From positions 1 through 36,817 of the forward strand of contig JAJYMV010000147.1 in NCBI GenBank assembly GCA_021786705.1: a stretch of 36,817 nucleotides of DNA, written 5' to 3'. Positions 14,524 through 23,344 of the stretch are shown piece by piece. The DNA is from a bacterium. Its GTDB lineage: Bacteria; Vulcanimicrobiota; Vulcanimicrobiia; Vulcanimicrobiales; Vulcanimicrobiaceae. Below the pieces are notes generated by a model, which made no database searches, had not been told where the DNA came from, and was given only the letters and a program-made list of their open reading frames with translations. Made by a program: the position numbers and the translations under genes. How positions within the stretch are numbered: the stretch's first letter is position 1; each line of letters starts with the position of its first letter.

Positions 14524-15222
14524 ATGAACGGCCCACGAATCCATCTCGAACTCCTCTCCGGCTACGCTCGGCGCGGCGAGGAACGGCTTCCCCTCGCCCG
14601 CGGCGAACGCGAGCTGCTACTCGCGCTCGCACTCCATCGGCGGGGGATCGGTGCCGAGCGCTTGACGGAACTGCTTTGGCCGCAGAGCGCCACGGCGACC
14701 GCACGAAACCGGCTCTACGTCGCGCTCCATCGTCTCCGCCGACGCTTCGGCGACGAGCTGTTCGCGCGCAACGGGGGCTCCTATCGCCTCGACGACGGCG
14801 AGGTTCGCGTCGACCTCTGGTGCTTCGCCGAGCGCTGGGATCTCCCGGAGCATCACGCCTGCGAGGAGCTCGTAACGCGGCTCGAGAGCGCGACGAATGC
14901 CGCCGCGCTCTACGAAATCCCTGAGTGGCTCGCGCCGACCTATCGACGCCTCGAAGAGTTCGCGCAAGCCGTCAGAACGACGCTCGCCGAACGAGCGCTC
15001 GGAGCCGGGGAGATCGAACGTTCGGTGCTCCTCGCTCGCCGCGCCCTCGCATACGATGATTGCGACGAACGCGCGTGGAGCGTCCTCATTCGTTCGCACC
15101 TCGTCGCCCGGGATCGCCTCGGCGCGCTACGCGACTATCGCACGTACTCCCGAGCCCTCATGCGCGAATTGCAGGCGACGCCCGCCTATGAAATCGCGCA
15201 TCTCCTCGATCGCGCGCGTTAG
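14524..15222 (+). CDS. SARP-like regulator (winged helix plus BTAD)
   Basis: This 232-aa soluble protein has an N-terminal OmpR/SARP-type winged helix (about 1-95: LARGERELLLALALHRRGIG, LTELLWPQSATATARNRLYVALHRLRRRFG, YRLDDGEVRVDLW). A C-terminal BTAD-like helical domain follows (about 100-232: SVLLARRALAYDDCDERAWS, GALRDYRTYSRALMRELQATP). SARP proteins activate nearby biosynthetic or stress genes in actinobacteria. No such cluster is seen here. ATG 14524 gives a start that matches the domain boundary. The track start at 13951 lies inside the previous gene. It shares architecture with the output half of the upstream receptor and may work with it. It overlaps the end of lon tail-to-tail by 4 nt. 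Confidence 0.83.
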   Translation: MNGPRIHLELLSGYARRGEERLPLARGERELLLALALHRRGIGAERLTELLWPQSATATARNRLYVALHRLRRRFGDELFARNGGSYRLDDGEVRVDLWCFAERWDLPEHHACEELVTRLESATNAAALYEIPEWLAPTYRRLEEFAQAVRTTLAERALGAGEIERSVLLARRALAYDDCDERAWSVLIRSHLVARDRLGALRDYRTYSRALMRELQATPAYEIAHLLDRAR

Positions 15223-17693
15223 GCGCGCGATGCCGGGCGCGGCGAAATCTTCGCGCGTCCGCGCGTCGCTCCCGAGCGCTTCCCGGCGCCGCGTTTGGGC
15301 ATCGGTACGACGATGCCGTTTCGCTTGAGGTTCTCGTTGCCGAGCGGTACCGGAGCGATGATGCGTTTACCGAGCGCGTGAGCGAGCACCTCGGAGAGCT
15401 CCTCGACCGATACGAACGTCATCTGCGTCCGCACTTCGTCGGGAATATCGTCGAGATCGACCTCGTTGCGCTTGGGCAACAGCACCTTCGAGATCCCCGA
15501 GCGCCTCGCACCGAGCACCTTCTCTTTTAAGCCGCCGATCGGCAGCACCTGACCGGTCAACGTAATTTCACCGGTCATCGCCAGATTCGGGTCGACTTTG
15601 TTCCCGGTGAGCATCGACGCGATCGACGTTACCAACGCGATACCCGCGGAGGGGCCATCCTTCGGCGTCGCGCCGGCGGGAACGTGAATGTGGATGTCGT
15701 GCTTGGCGAAGAAGTCCTCGGCGAGCCCGAGTTCGTTCGAACGCGACCGTAGGAACGAAACCGCGGCTTGCGCGCTCTCCTTCATGACATCGCCGAGTTG
15801 CCCCGTCAACACCACTTTCCCGCTGCCGGGCATCACTTGCGTCTCGATGAAGAGAATATCCCCACCGACCGGCGTCCAGGCCATTCCCGTCGCGACCCCG
15901 ACCGAAGCGACGCGTTTCTTCACTTCGTTGAAGAAGCGCGGCTTCTTCAAATACTCGACGAGGCTCTCCGGCTTGACACGCGCTTTATATTTTGCGTTCT
16001 CCGCAACCTTGCGCGCGATTTTACGGAAGACCGTCCCAATCTCGCGGTCGAGATTACGGACGCCCGCCTCGCGCGTATAATCGTTGATAATCGCGCGCAA
16101 CGCCGTATCGCTAATTTGCGATTGCGCGTCCTTGACGCCGTTTGCAAGGCGCTGTTTTTTCAACAAATAGCGCTTGGCAATCTGCAATTTTTCGAACTCG
16201 GTGTAGCCCGAGAGTTGGATGATCTCCATGCGGTCGCGCAGCGGCGGAGAGATAGTGTCCAGTGAGTTCGCGGTGCACACAAAGAGCACTTGGCTCAAGT
16301 CGAACGGAAGATCGAGATAGTGGTCCCGATAGCTCTTGTTCTGCTCGGGATCGAGCACCTCCAAGAGCGCCGATTGCGGATCGCCGCGAAAATCGGAGCC
16401 GACTTTATCGATTTCGTCGATCATCATCACCGGATTGCGCGTACCGGCATCGCGAATCGCGCGCACGATCGTGCCCGGCATCGCGCCGATATAGGTGCGG
16501 CGATGGCCGCGAATCTCTGCTTCGTCGCGGACGCCGCCGACCGAGAGCCGCACGAACTTCCGCCCCATCGCACGGGCGATCGATTGCCCGAGCGAGGTCT
16601 TTCCAACGCCGGGAGGGCCGACGAAGCACAGGATCGGGCCGCTCAAACGATTCTTGAGTTTTCCGACTGCAAGATATTCGATGATACGATCCTTGATTTT
16701 CTCGAGATCGTAATGGTCTTCGTCGAGGATCTCTCGCGCTTTGCGAATATCGATGGCATCGGTGGTCGCCACGTTCCACGGCAACTGCACGAGCCAGTCG
16801 AGATAGGTGCGGATGACGCTGTATTCGGGGCTCGCCTGCGGCACCTTCGAGAGGCGGTCGAGCTCGCGCTCGGCGGCCTTTTGCGCCTCCTCGGGCATCT
16901 TCGCTTCGTCGATTTTCTTTTTGAGTTCGTTCACCTCGGCGAGCTGCGGATCGATCTCTCCGAGCTCCTCTTGAATGGCGCGCAGCTGCTGGCGCAGGTA
17001 GAACTCGCGCTGATTTTTGTCCATCTCGCGCTGAATATCGCCCTGAATCTTATGCCCGAGCTCGACGACTTCGAGCTCTTTGGTGAGCAACATCGTGAGC
17101 TTGCGCATCCGCTTGGCGGTATCGCGTTCTTCGAGCAGCGCCTGGCGCTCGGCGGTCTCCAAGCGCATCGTCGACGCGACGAAATAGGTCAGCACGTTGG
17201 AGTCGGTAATATTTTGAACTTCCATCTCCATCTCGCGCGGTGCCTGCGGCAGGTACGAGAGGAGTTTTTGGAAGAGCCCGGCGAGATTGCGATGCATCGC
17301 GACGCGCGCTTCGTTTTCGACGGTCTTATCGGGTAATTCCGTATATGCGGCGACCAAATAGGGATCGCTCTGCGTGAATTGCTCGATGCGGAAGACCGAT
17401 TGGCCGGCAACGATGCAACGGAGCGTTCCGTCGGGAACCTTGAGCATCTTCTGAATGACGCCGATGGTTCCAATGCGTTCGACGTCGTCGGGGCCCGGGT
17501 TCTCCGTCTCGCGATCCTTGAGCACGGTCAAGCCGATCGGGCGACCCTCGCGAATCGCTTCTTCGACGAGGCGAATGCCCGGCTTCTTCACCACCGCGAG
17601 CGGGATGACGGTGTTCGGGAAGAGCACGGCTTCCTGCAGCGGCAGAATGCCGAGCAACCCGGCGGGAACGATGGGTTTCGCTTTCGCGGCCAT
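15219..17693 (-). CDS. lon: ATP-dependent protease Lon
   Basis: This 824-aa Lon has an N-terminal substrate-binding domain (about 8-205), a coiled region with [16 protein letters not shown], and Walker A GPPGVGKT (359-366) followed by [20 protein letters not shown]. Walker B is VMMIDEIDK. The C-terminal Ser-Lys protease domain has the catalytic S682 in [13 protein letters not shown] and K725 in [14 protein letters not shown]. Lon degrades misfolded and regulatory proteins in the cytoplasm. A basic tail of about 25 residues ([21 protein letters not shown]) extends the usual end. Lon starts 2 nt after hsp20, so both form one heat-shock operon behind the CIRCE-like element at 18106-18132. Confidence 0.97.
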   Translation of the reverse strand: MAAKAKPIVPAGLLGILPLQEAVLFPNTVIPLAVVKKPGIRLVEEAIREGRPIGLTVLKDRETENPGPDDVERIGTIGVIQKMLKVPDGTLRCIVAGQSVFRIEQFTQSDPYLVAAYTELPDKTVENEARVAMHRNLAGLFQKLLSYLPQAPREMEMEVQNITDSNVLTYFVASTMRLETAERQALLEERDTAKRMRKLTMLLTKELEVVELGHKIQGDIQREMDKNQREFYLRQQLRAIQEELGEIDPQLAEVNELKKKIDEAKMPEEAQKAAERELDRLSKVPQASPEYSVIRTYLDWLVQLPWNVATTDAIDIRKAREILDEDHYDLEKIKDRIIEYLAVGKLKNRLSGPILCFVGPPGVGKTSLGQSIARAMGRKFVRLSVGGVRDEAEIRGHRRTYIGAMPGTIVRAIRDAGTRNPVMMIDEIDKVGSDFRGDPQSALLEVLDPEQNKSYRDHYLDLPFDLSQVLFVCTANSLDTISPPLRDRMEIIQLSGYTEFEKLQIAKRYLLKKQRLANGVKDAQSQISDTALRAIINDYTREAGVRNLDREIGTVFRKIARKVAENAKYKARVKPESLVEYLKKPRFFNEVKKRVASVGVATGMAWTPVGGDILFIETQVMPGSGKVVLTGQLGDVMKESAQAAVSFLRSRSNELGLAEDFFAKHDIHIHVPAGATPKDGPSAGIALVTSIASMLTGNKVDPNLAMTGEITLTGQVLPIGGLKEKVLGARRSGISKVLLPKRNEVDLDDIPDEVRTQMTFVSVEELSEVLAHALGKRIIAPVPLGNENLKRNGIVVPMPKRGAGKRSGATRGRAKISPRPASRA

Positions 17694-17695
17694 AA

Positions 17696-18085
17696 TTAGA
17701 TGACGATCCTTTGCACGATGATCCGCACGTCGTTACGTGTGGTCGGAATATACGCAGTCGCTGCAATGGGCAGCACGATGGAGAGCAAGCCGTCCAGGTA
17801 CGTCGCCGAGGTGCGCTCGAGATCGACCGGAACGGGGAGGGTGAATTCGCGGCCGAATTCGCCGAAAGCGATCTCTTTGAGCACGAACGAACCGCGGCGC
17901 TGCGGCAGGGTATCGAAACGCCGCCCGGCGACGAGCAAACGGTCGGCCTCGACGGCCAAGCGGATCGATTCCGGAGCGACGCCCGCGACCTCGAGCGTAA
18001 CGACGAGCGCCTCCCGCTCTTCGTCGAGGAAGGCGTCGGCATTCGGTTCGAAACGCCCGCGGCGCCCTCGAATTACAAACTCCAT
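17696..18085 (-). CDS. small heat-shock protein, Hsp20/alpha-crystallin
   Basis: This 129-aa protein has the alpha-crystallin fold pattern: EREALVVTLEVAGVAPESIRLAVEADRLLVAGRR, then GSFVLKEIAFGEFGREFTLPVPVD and the terminal YLDGLLSIVLPI, equivalent to the family's A-x-Y-x-x-GLLxIxLPK. It is a holdase that keeps unfolding proteins soluble. The N-terminal arm is short. ATG 18085 has aagga 6 nt upstream. The first gene of hsp20-lon, it lies 12 nt from a putative -10 and just downstream of the CIRCE-like operator. This predicts HrcA-controlled heat induction together with Lon. Confidence 0.9.
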   Translation of the reverse strand: MEFVIRGRRGRFEPNADAFLDEEREALVVTLEVAGVAPESIRLAVEADRLLVAGRRFDTLPQRRGSFVLKEIAFGEFGREFTLPVPVDLERTSATYLDGLLSIVLPIAATAYIPTTRNDVRIIVQRIVI

Positions 18086-18096
18086 CGCATCCTTAA

Positions 18097-18125
18097 CCCA
18101 TACCGTTAGCAGTCGGATGCGTCAA
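18097..18125 (-). promoter_or_regulatory. putative sigma-70-type promoter of hsp20-lon
   Basis: On the minus strand, TTGACG (18125-18120) and TATGGG (18102-18097) are separated by 17 nt. The -35 lies inside the CIRCE-like element. The -10 is weak, and the leader to ATG 18085 would be only about 5-6 nt, so the promoter or the start could be slightly misplaced. Confidence 0.4.
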
Positions 18126-18132
18126 GTGCTAA
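18106..18132 (-). promoter_or_regulatory. CIRCE-like operator (HrcA) upstream of hsp20-lon
   Basis: Minus-strand half-sites TTAGCACTT and GACTGCTAA are separated by 9 nt, giving the 9-9-9 architecture of CIRCE (consensus TTAGCACTC-N9-GAGTGCTAA) with one mismatch in each half. It covers the -35 of the putative hsp20 promoter. HrcA binding there would block transcription at normal temperature. The more symmetric CIRCE at groES in this window supports the call. Confidence 0.8.
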
Positions 18133-18136
18133 GCCG

Positions 18137-18682
18137 TCAGAAGCGCGGATCGGGGAGCTGGCGCCCCGAGGGCCACGCCACGCAGGGGTCGATCCGGACG
18201 CGGAGCGCCGAGAGCGCGCTCGCCTGGATCTGGACGGGGAAGAACTGCCGATAGTGCGTGGCGACCCCATAGCGCATCTGCGGGGGGAAAGCGGTCTCGG
18301 TATCGGCAGGGAGCCGCGAGCCGGCGAGCACGAGGTTGATCGCACGGGAATCGGCGGCGGACATATAGTCGGGCGTACGCTGACCGAGCCAGGTCGTGCC
18401 GTCCTGGAGCGTATAGAGAAAACCGATGACCTCACCGGGCATCATCGAATCGGTCGAGACGACCTTGTCGATGCGGACGATCTGGTTCCCGACCGTTACC
18501 GGGGCCTGCAGGACGAGCGGGACCGCCCGAGGCGAATCGAGGCAAGGGCCGTTATTCAACGTATCGCTGGGCAACGGTGCGAGCGGCGGTGCGGCGAGCA
18601 CCGGCGGCTGCGTCGGAATCGCGACCGGCGCCTGTTGCGGCGCGAACGCGAGAAGGAGAGCGAGCGCGTGAATCGGTTGCAT
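18137..18682 (-). CDS. hypothetical secreted protein
   Basis: This ORF of 181 aa begins MQPIHALALLLAFAPQQAPVA, a short signal-like hydrophobic stretch, then a Pro/Ala-rich segment (about 20-38). The remaining domain has two Cys (GPCLDSP near 47 and IDPCVAW near 165) that could pair. Other visible segments are QIVRIDKVVSTDSMMPGEVIGFLYTLQDGTTWLGQR and NLVLAGSRLP. No family is recognised. I use ATG 18682. The track start at 19033 overlaps the divergent hydrolase and reads as Arg-rich noise. It lies upstream of the hsp20 operator and probably has its own promoter in the gap to 18742. Confidence 0.68.
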   Translation of the reverse strand: MQPIHALALLLAFAPQQAPVAIPTQPPVLAAPPLAPLPSDTLNNGPCLDSPRAVPLVLQAPVTVGNQIVRIDKVVSTDSMMPGEVIGFLYTLQDGTTWLGQRTPDYMSAADSRAINLVLAGSRLPADTETAFPPQMRYGVATHYRQFFPVQIQASALSALRVRIDPCVAWPSGRQLPDPRF

Positions 18683-18741
18683 GGAGGCCTCATTCGCCGC
18701 ATGCAGGCGAAACCTAGGTGGGACGCGCAGGTTGTCGGCGC

Positions 18742-19533
18742 ATGAACGACGCTTCAACCATCGCCGCCTACGGGCAGCGCGGCCGATCGCCGATCCTCTT
18801 CCTCCACGGCTTGCGCCTGGGAAAGGCGATTTGGGAGCGACACGCACGGGCGCTCGCCGACCGCTATTACGTCGTCGCGATCGATTTGCCCGGACACGGC
18901 GGGCGCGTTGACGAGCCGTTCGATACCGATCGCGTGAGCGCCGCGCTCGATGCGGCGGTCGAAGCCTGCGCGATGCCGCCGCTCGTCGTCGGATATTCAC
19001 TCGGCGGCTTCGTTGCGGTTTCGTATTTTTCACAGCATCTCGCCGCGAGCCGAGCGTTGCTGCTCGCCGGTGCGACCTACGATTTCGACGGATGGAAGCG
19101 CCTGCCGTTTCGCATCATGGCGCAAGCGATGGGAGCGCTCCCGCACCCGATCTATCATTCGCTCGCATCGTTCTCTCTGCACGCCGTCGTCGGCGACGAG
19201 TGGGCGCGGGAGATCGAACGCATTCCGTTCGATCCGCGCGTCCTCGATTCGACGAGTGCAATGGCGGCGCACGGGTTGCGACAGAGCGAACTCATCGCGC
19301 GCTACCATCGCCCGATCCTCATCGTAAACGGCGAGTACGATCTGATCTTTCGTTCCGACGAAGCGCGCTTTCTCCGCAGCGCACCGAACGCACGCCGTGA
19401 GATCCTGCTCGGTTCGGACCACGTCGCGCCGATACGCGAGAGCGCGCGTTTCACCGCGATCGTCCGCGCCTTTGCCGACGAAGTTTTCCTCGCCGAGCAA
19501 CCTCCCGACGCCGCTGCGGGTTCCGGTGGGTGA
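18742..19533 (+). CDS. alpha/beta-hydrolase fold protein
   Basis: This 263-aa protein shows the fold markers in order: oxyanion region ILFLHGLRLGKAIW (about 18-31), VVAIDLPGHGGR (about 44-55), nucleophile elbow GYSLGG with S86, acid D in NGEYDLIF and the histidine in GSDHVAP. The triad is complete, so it is likely an active esterase/lipase-like or C-C hydrolase. The substrate is unknown. I prefer ATG 18742. GTG 18718 would add eight residues. Its stop overlaps the ATG of the alcohol dehydrogenase (TGATG), so they are translationally coupled and may act in one pathway. Confidence 0.85.
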   Translation: MNDASTIAAYGQRGRSPILFLHGLRLGKAIWERHARALADRYYVVAIDLPGHGGRVDEPFDTDRVSAALDAAVEACAMPPLVVGYSLGGFVAVSYFSQHLAASRALLLAGATYDFDGWKRLPFRIMAQAMGALPHPIYHSLASFSLHAVVGDEWAREIERIPFDPRVLDSTSAMAAHGLRQSELIARYHRPILIVNGEYDLIFRSDEARFLRSAPNARREILLGSDHVAPIRESARFTAIVRAFADEVFLAEQPPDAAAGSGG

Positions 19534-20576
19534 TGAAAGCCACCGTTTATCACGGCACGCGCGACGTGCGGCTCGAAACCGTTCCCGACCCGTCGCTGCG
19601 CGAAGCGACCGATGCCATCGTGCGCGTCACGCGCGCGGCGATCTGCGGCAGCGATCTTTGGTTCTATCGCGGCATCGTCGAACGCGAACCCGGCGAACGG
19701 ACCGGACACGAATTCGTCGGTATCGTCGAAGAGGTCGGCAGCGCCGTGAAGACGCTCGAGCCCGGCGACGCGGTGATCGCGCCGTTTGCGATCGGCGACG
19801 GAACCTGCGCCTATTGCCGCCGCGGTTTGCAGACCTCGTGCGTTCATGGAAGTTTTTGGGGCGACGAGGCAAACGGTGCTCAAGCCGAGTTCGTACGCGT
19901 ACCCTTCGCCGACGGAACGCTTGCAGTCATGCACGAAGCAATGCGCGATAACGACGAAATGCTCGCCGATGCGGCGACGCTCTGCGACGTCATGGCGACC
20001 GGACATCACGGAGCGACCACCGCGGGCGCCGGGAACGGCGGCACGGTCGTCGTCATCGGCGACGGCGCCGTCGGTCTCTGCGCGGTGCTCTCCGCCGCGC
20101 GCGTTCATCGCGCCGAGCGCGTGATCGCGGTCGGGCATAACGCCGAACGCTTGAAGATCGCCGCCGATTTCGGCGCCGACGATTGCCTCGATTCCCACGA
20201 TCCGCAGACGCTCGACCGCCTGCTCGCGCTCACCGAGGGTGGGGCGCCGTCCATCGTCGAGGCCGTGGGAAACGAGGAGAGTTTCAACCTCGCCATCGCC
20301 GCCGCCGCCCCCGGAGGCACCGTCACCTACGTCGGCGTCCCGCATAACGTCAAGGCGCCCGATCTGCGCTCGATTTTTCTCAAAAACCTCAACCTCCGCG
20401 GCGGGCTTGCCCCGGCACGCGCCTATATCGAGACGCTGATGGCGGCCTGCGTCGCCGGCCAAATCCACCCCGGGCGCGTCTTCGACAGCCGCATTCCGCT
20501 CGCGCGCGTCGCCGAGGGCTACGCCGCGATGGACGAACGCCGCGCCATCAAGGTCTTACTGAACCCCGGGGCGTAG
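19533..20576 (+). CDS. zinc-dependent alcohol dehydrogenase (MDR family)
   Basis: This 347-aa medium-chain dehydrogenase has the catalytic zinc site around ICGSDLWFYRG and GHEFVGIVEEVG. A partly reduced structural-zinc lobe, CAYCRRGLQTSCVHG, shows three clear Cys where the family usually has four. The Rossmann motif is VVVIGDGAVGLCAV (about 170-183). It would oxidise an alcohol or reduce an aldehyde/ketone with NAD(P). I chose ATG 19533, overlapping the hydrolase stop by 1 nt. The track begins one codon earlier at GTG. Substrate is unknown. The next gene, ispH, follows after 16 nt. Confidence 0.9.
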   Translation: MKATVYHGTRDVRLETVPDPSLREATDAIVRVTRAAICGSDLWFYRGIVEREPGERTGHEFVGIVEEVGSAVKTLEPGDAVIAPFAIGDGTCAYCRRGLQTSCVHGSFWGDEANGAQAEFVRVPFADGTLAVMHEAMRDNDEMLADAATLCDVMATGHHGATTAGAGNGGTVVVIGDGAVGLCAVLSAARVHRAERVIAVGHNAERLKIAADFGADDCLDSHDPQTLDRLLALTEGGAPSIVEAVGNEESFNLAIAAAAPGGTVTYVGVPHNVKAPDLRSIFLKNLNLRGGLAPARAYIETLMAACVAGQIHPGRVFDSRIPLARVAEGYAAMDERRAIKVLLNPGA

Positions 20577-20592
20577 GCTGTACCATTCGCCT

Positions 20593-21543
20593 ATGACCGA
20601 GATCCTCTTAGCCAACCCGCGCGGCTTCTGTGCCGGCGTCGACCGTGCGATCGATATCGTCGAGCAGCTGATCGAAGCGCACGGCGCTCCGCTCTACGTG
20701 CGCCGCGAAATCGTTCACAACCGCGAGGTCGTGGAGGGACTCCGCGCGCGCGGCGTCGTCTTCGTGGAGGGACTCGACGAGATCCCGAACGGCGCGCTCG
20801 CGGTCTTCAGCGCGCACGGCGTGTCGCCGACGGTACAACGCGAGGCGCGCGAACGCGGGCTCCGTATCGTCGACGCGACCTGCCCGCTCGTCTCCAAAGT
20901 ACACCTCGAAGCACTCCGTTTTGCAAAAGACGGCTACTTCGTCTTGCTCGTCGGACATCGCAACCACGACGAAGTCGACGGGACGCTCGGGCACGTTCCC
21001 GGCGGCATCGCGTTGGTTGAAGATGTCGCGCAGGCCCTCTCGGTGCCGGTTCCCAATCCCGAGCGCGTCGCCGTCGTCACGCAGACGACGCTCTCGCTCG
21101 ACGATACGGTTGCCATTCTCGCCGCACTGCGCCAACGCTTTCCCGCATTGCGCGAACCCGCGCGCAGCGATATTTGCTACGCCACGCAAAACCGTCAGGT
21201 CGCGGTGAAGGCCCTCGCCGCGGAGGCCGAAGTCGTGGTCGTCGTCGGCTCCGAAAACAGTTCGAATTCGCAGCGTCTGCGCGAATGTGCGGAACAGATC
21301 GGCGCCACTGCCTATCTTGTCGACTGCACCGAACAACTGCGCGCCGAGTGGTTCGTCGGGCACGCTCGTATCGGGGTCACCGCAGGCGCTTCGTCGCCCG
21401 AGACGCTCGTCGCGGGCATCGTCGATCGCATTCGCGAACTCGTCGGCGACGCGACGATCCTCGATTTCGGAGAACGCGAACCCGCGATTATCTTCGCACC
21501 GCCGAAGGAACTCGCGCTGCTGCAGACTTCCGCCGGCGCGTGA
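20593..21543 (+). CDS. ispH: 4-hydroxy-3-methylbut-2-enyl diphosphate reductase
   Basis: IspH performs the last step of the MEP isoprenoid pathway, converting HMBPP to IPP and DMAPP at a [4Fe-4S] centre. The three cluster cysteines are visible: C13 in LANPRGFCAGVDRAI, C97 in DATCPLVSKVH and C195 in SDICYATQNRQ. HGVSP and GHRNHDEVDGT are also conserved, as is ENSSNSQRL near residue 222 and TAGASSPE near 264. Length (316 aa) is normal. ATG 20593 follows the dehydrogenase by 16 nt. The permease start overlaps its stop. It indicates use of the MEP, not the mevalonate, route. Confidence 0.97.
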   Translation: MTEILLANPRGFCAGVDRAIDIVEQLIEAHGAPLYVRREIVHNREVVEGLRARGVVFVEGLDEIPNGALAVFSAHGVSPTVQREARERGLRIVDATCPLVSKVHLEALRFAKDGYFVLLVGHRNHDEVDGTLGHVPGGIALVEDVAQALSVPVPNPERVAVVTQTTLSLDDTVAILAALRQRFPALREPARSDICYATQNRQVAVKALAAEAEVVVVVGSENSSNSQRLRECAEQIGATAYLVDCTEQLRAEWFVGHARIGVTAGASSPETLVAGIVDRIRELVGDATILDFGEREPAIIFAPPKELALLQTSAGA

Positions 21544-22868
21544 ACCTTCGTCGGCGGCTCGGGACGCTCGACGTAGCGCTCGTTACCATCGGCGGTATCA
21601 TCGGTTCGGGAATATTTCGTACGCCCTCCGTCGTCGCGCGCGACCTCGGAACGGCACCCGCGATTCTCGGCGCCTGGATTCTCGGCGGCGCGATCTCTTT
21701 GCTCGGCGCGCTCGTTCTCGGCGAACTCGCCGCACGCCGCCCGCTCGACGGCGGGCTCTACGCCTATCTGCGCGACGCCTTTCATCCTGCGCTCGCCTTC
21801 GTTTTCGGGTGGATGCTGCTCTTCATCGCGATGAGCGGCGGCGCGGCCTCGGCGGCGATTGCGTTCGCGGGATACGCCGCACCGGTCTTCGGCATCGCCT
21901 CGACGCCGACGACGCTCGGCGCGCTCGCGATCGCCGCGGTGCTGCTCTTTACGGCGATCAACGCGCTCGGCGTGCGCGCCGGTGCGAACGCGCAGAACGC
22001 GTTCATGTTCGCAAAGATTCTCGCGTTCGCGCTCTTTGTCATCATCGCGCTCGCGGCGCCGCACGCACCCCCTGCCGCCCTCGCCGCCGTGCCGCAACCC
22101 TCGATCGGGCTTCTCGGCGTCGCCATGCTTCCGGTTCTTTTTTCCTATCTCGGCTGGGGCCCCGGCACCTACGTTTCGGCGGAGATTCGCGACCCGGCAC
22201 GCTCGTTACCGCGCGGGCTCGCGCTCGGCGTGTTGGGCGTTACCGCGATCTACGTCGCCGTCAATGCGGTCCTCATCCACGCGCTCGGCATCACCGGCCT
22301 CGCGGCGACGACCACGCCGATCGCCGACGTCGCGCGCGTTGCGTTCGGAGCGGTCGCACAACGGATCGTCGGCGCCGTCGTCGCGCTTTCGTTACTCGGA
22401 TTCGTCAGCAATCAATTGCTCACCGCGCCGCGCGTCTACTACCAAATGGGCGTCGACGGCCTCTTTTTCCGGGCCTTCGCAAAGCTCGATCCGCGGACGG
22501 GCGCGCCGATCGTCGCGATTCTCGTTCAAGCGGCGATCGTCGTCGCACTAACGCTCTCGCGGAGCTACGATCAATTACTCAATTATATTACCAGTGCCGA
22601 TTTTCTGTTTTTGATGCTTGCGGGAATCGCGCTCTTCATCATTCGGGCGCGCGACGCGCGGAGCGGCGCCGAAGAGCCGCGCATGAAGGTGCCGTTCCAT
22701 CCCTATTCGACCGCGCTTTTTACCTCGATCGCCTTCGCCATCGTCGCGGGCGCGCTCTATAAGGCACCGATCGACACGTTGATCGGCTGGGGAATCATCG
22801 CGAGCGGCCTCCCTGTCTATGCAATCTTCGCCGCGCGCAAGCGCGCGCGCGAAGGCCGCCCCGGCTAA
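21540..22868 (+). CDS. APC-superfamily amino acid permease
   Basis: This 442-aa, roughly 12-helix transporter shows the APC signature in its first helix: LGTLDVALVTIGGIIGSGIFRTP. Further family segments are ILGAWILGGAISLLGALVLGELAARRP, YAYLRDAFHPALAFVFGW and LFSYLGWGPGTYVSAEIRDPARSLPR. It probably imports or exchanges amino acids. Specificity is not readable. The start is GTG 21540, overlapping the ispH stop by 4 nt. The track start at 21174 lies inside ispH. The sequence ends KRAREGRPG. It is convergent with the hypothetical gene at 22865, overlapping by 4 nt. Confidence 0.92.
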   Translation: MNLRRRLGTLDVALVTIGGIIGSGIFRTPSVVARDLGTAPAILGAWILGGAISLLGALVLGELAARRPLDGGLYAYLRDAFHPALAFVFGWMLLFIAMSGGAASAAIAFAGYAAPVFGIASTPTTLGALAIAAVLLFTAINALGVRAGANAQNAFMFAKILAFALFVIIALAAPHAPPAALAAVPQPSIGLLGVAMLPVLFSYLGWGPGTYVSAEIRDPARSLPRGLALGVLGVTAIYVAVNAVLIHALGITGLAATTTPIADVARVAFGAVAQRIVGAVVALSLLGFVSNQLLTAPRVYYQMGVDGLFFRAFAKLDPRTGAPIVAILVQAAIVVALTLSRSYDQLLNYITSADFLFLMLAGIALFIIRARDARSGAEEPRMKVPFHPYSTALFTSIAFAIVAGALYKAPIDTLIGWGIIASGLPVYAIFAARKRAREGRPG

Positions 22869-23344
22869 CGCGGCTTCGGGACGTTCGCACTACCGACTCG
22901 AACGAGTCGCCCTTTGCGGATTTGATAGAGCTCGACGAGATAGGCGCTCGGGCAACAGTTCGGATCGTTTGCGGCGTAGATTGGTTCGGTCACGACGATC
23001 GATGCGTACGAAAGTGTCACGCCGATATGCCCGGCACCCCAATCGACCTTTCCCGCATACCGAAGCCGGCCGCTCCCGTCGGCGGCGTAGATCAACACGG
23101 TAAAATCGCCGCCGCTCCCACCGCTCATCAACGGTACCGCGAGAATACCGCGAGCATCGGGCCCCATCGTTCCCGAGACGACGTACCGCGCATCGGCAAA
23201 CCCGCCGAGGCTGTTCTCGCCGCTCCCGCGCACCTTCACGAACGGAACGTCTTTCGCGTCGCCGTAGCGGCCCGCACCTGCGACGCGACGCAGCTGCGTC
23301 GTCGTACGCAGGAGCTCGTTGAGGGCGGCCTGTGCGATCGGCAT
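22865..23344 (-). CDS. conserved-looking hypothetical protein
   Basis: This 159-aa ORF has no recognised domain and no clear signal peptide. Features are an N-terminal amphipathic stretch (IAQAALNELLRTTTQLRR), a Gly/Ser-rich middle (GSGENSLGGFADARYVVSG, LMSGGSGGDFTVLIYAADGSG) and the compact motif NDPNCCPSAYLVELYQIRKGRL near the end. An NCCPS motif followed by a predicted beta strand occurs in various exported proteins, so the true N-terminus might be longer. No in-frame upstream signal peptide is visible. Codon use resembles that of the neighbours. It is divergent from the DUF4282-like gene. Confidence 0.65.
   Translation of the reverse strand: MPIAQAALNELLRTTTQLRRVAGAGRYGDAKDVPFVKVRGSGENSLGGFADARYVVSGTMGPDARGILAVPLMSGGSGGDFTVLIYAADGSGRLRYAGKVDWGAGHIGVTLSYASIVVTEPIYAANDPNCCPSAYLVELYQIRKGRLVRVGSANVPKPR

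Noticed and set aside
16290-17336. 348-aa plus-strand ORF inside lon
   Set aside because: Antisense shadow of the well-supported lon gene.
19302-20468. 388-aa minus-strand ORF opposite the alcohol dehydrogenase
   Set aside because: Shadow frame; the plus-strand dehydrogenase has clear zinc and NAD motifs.
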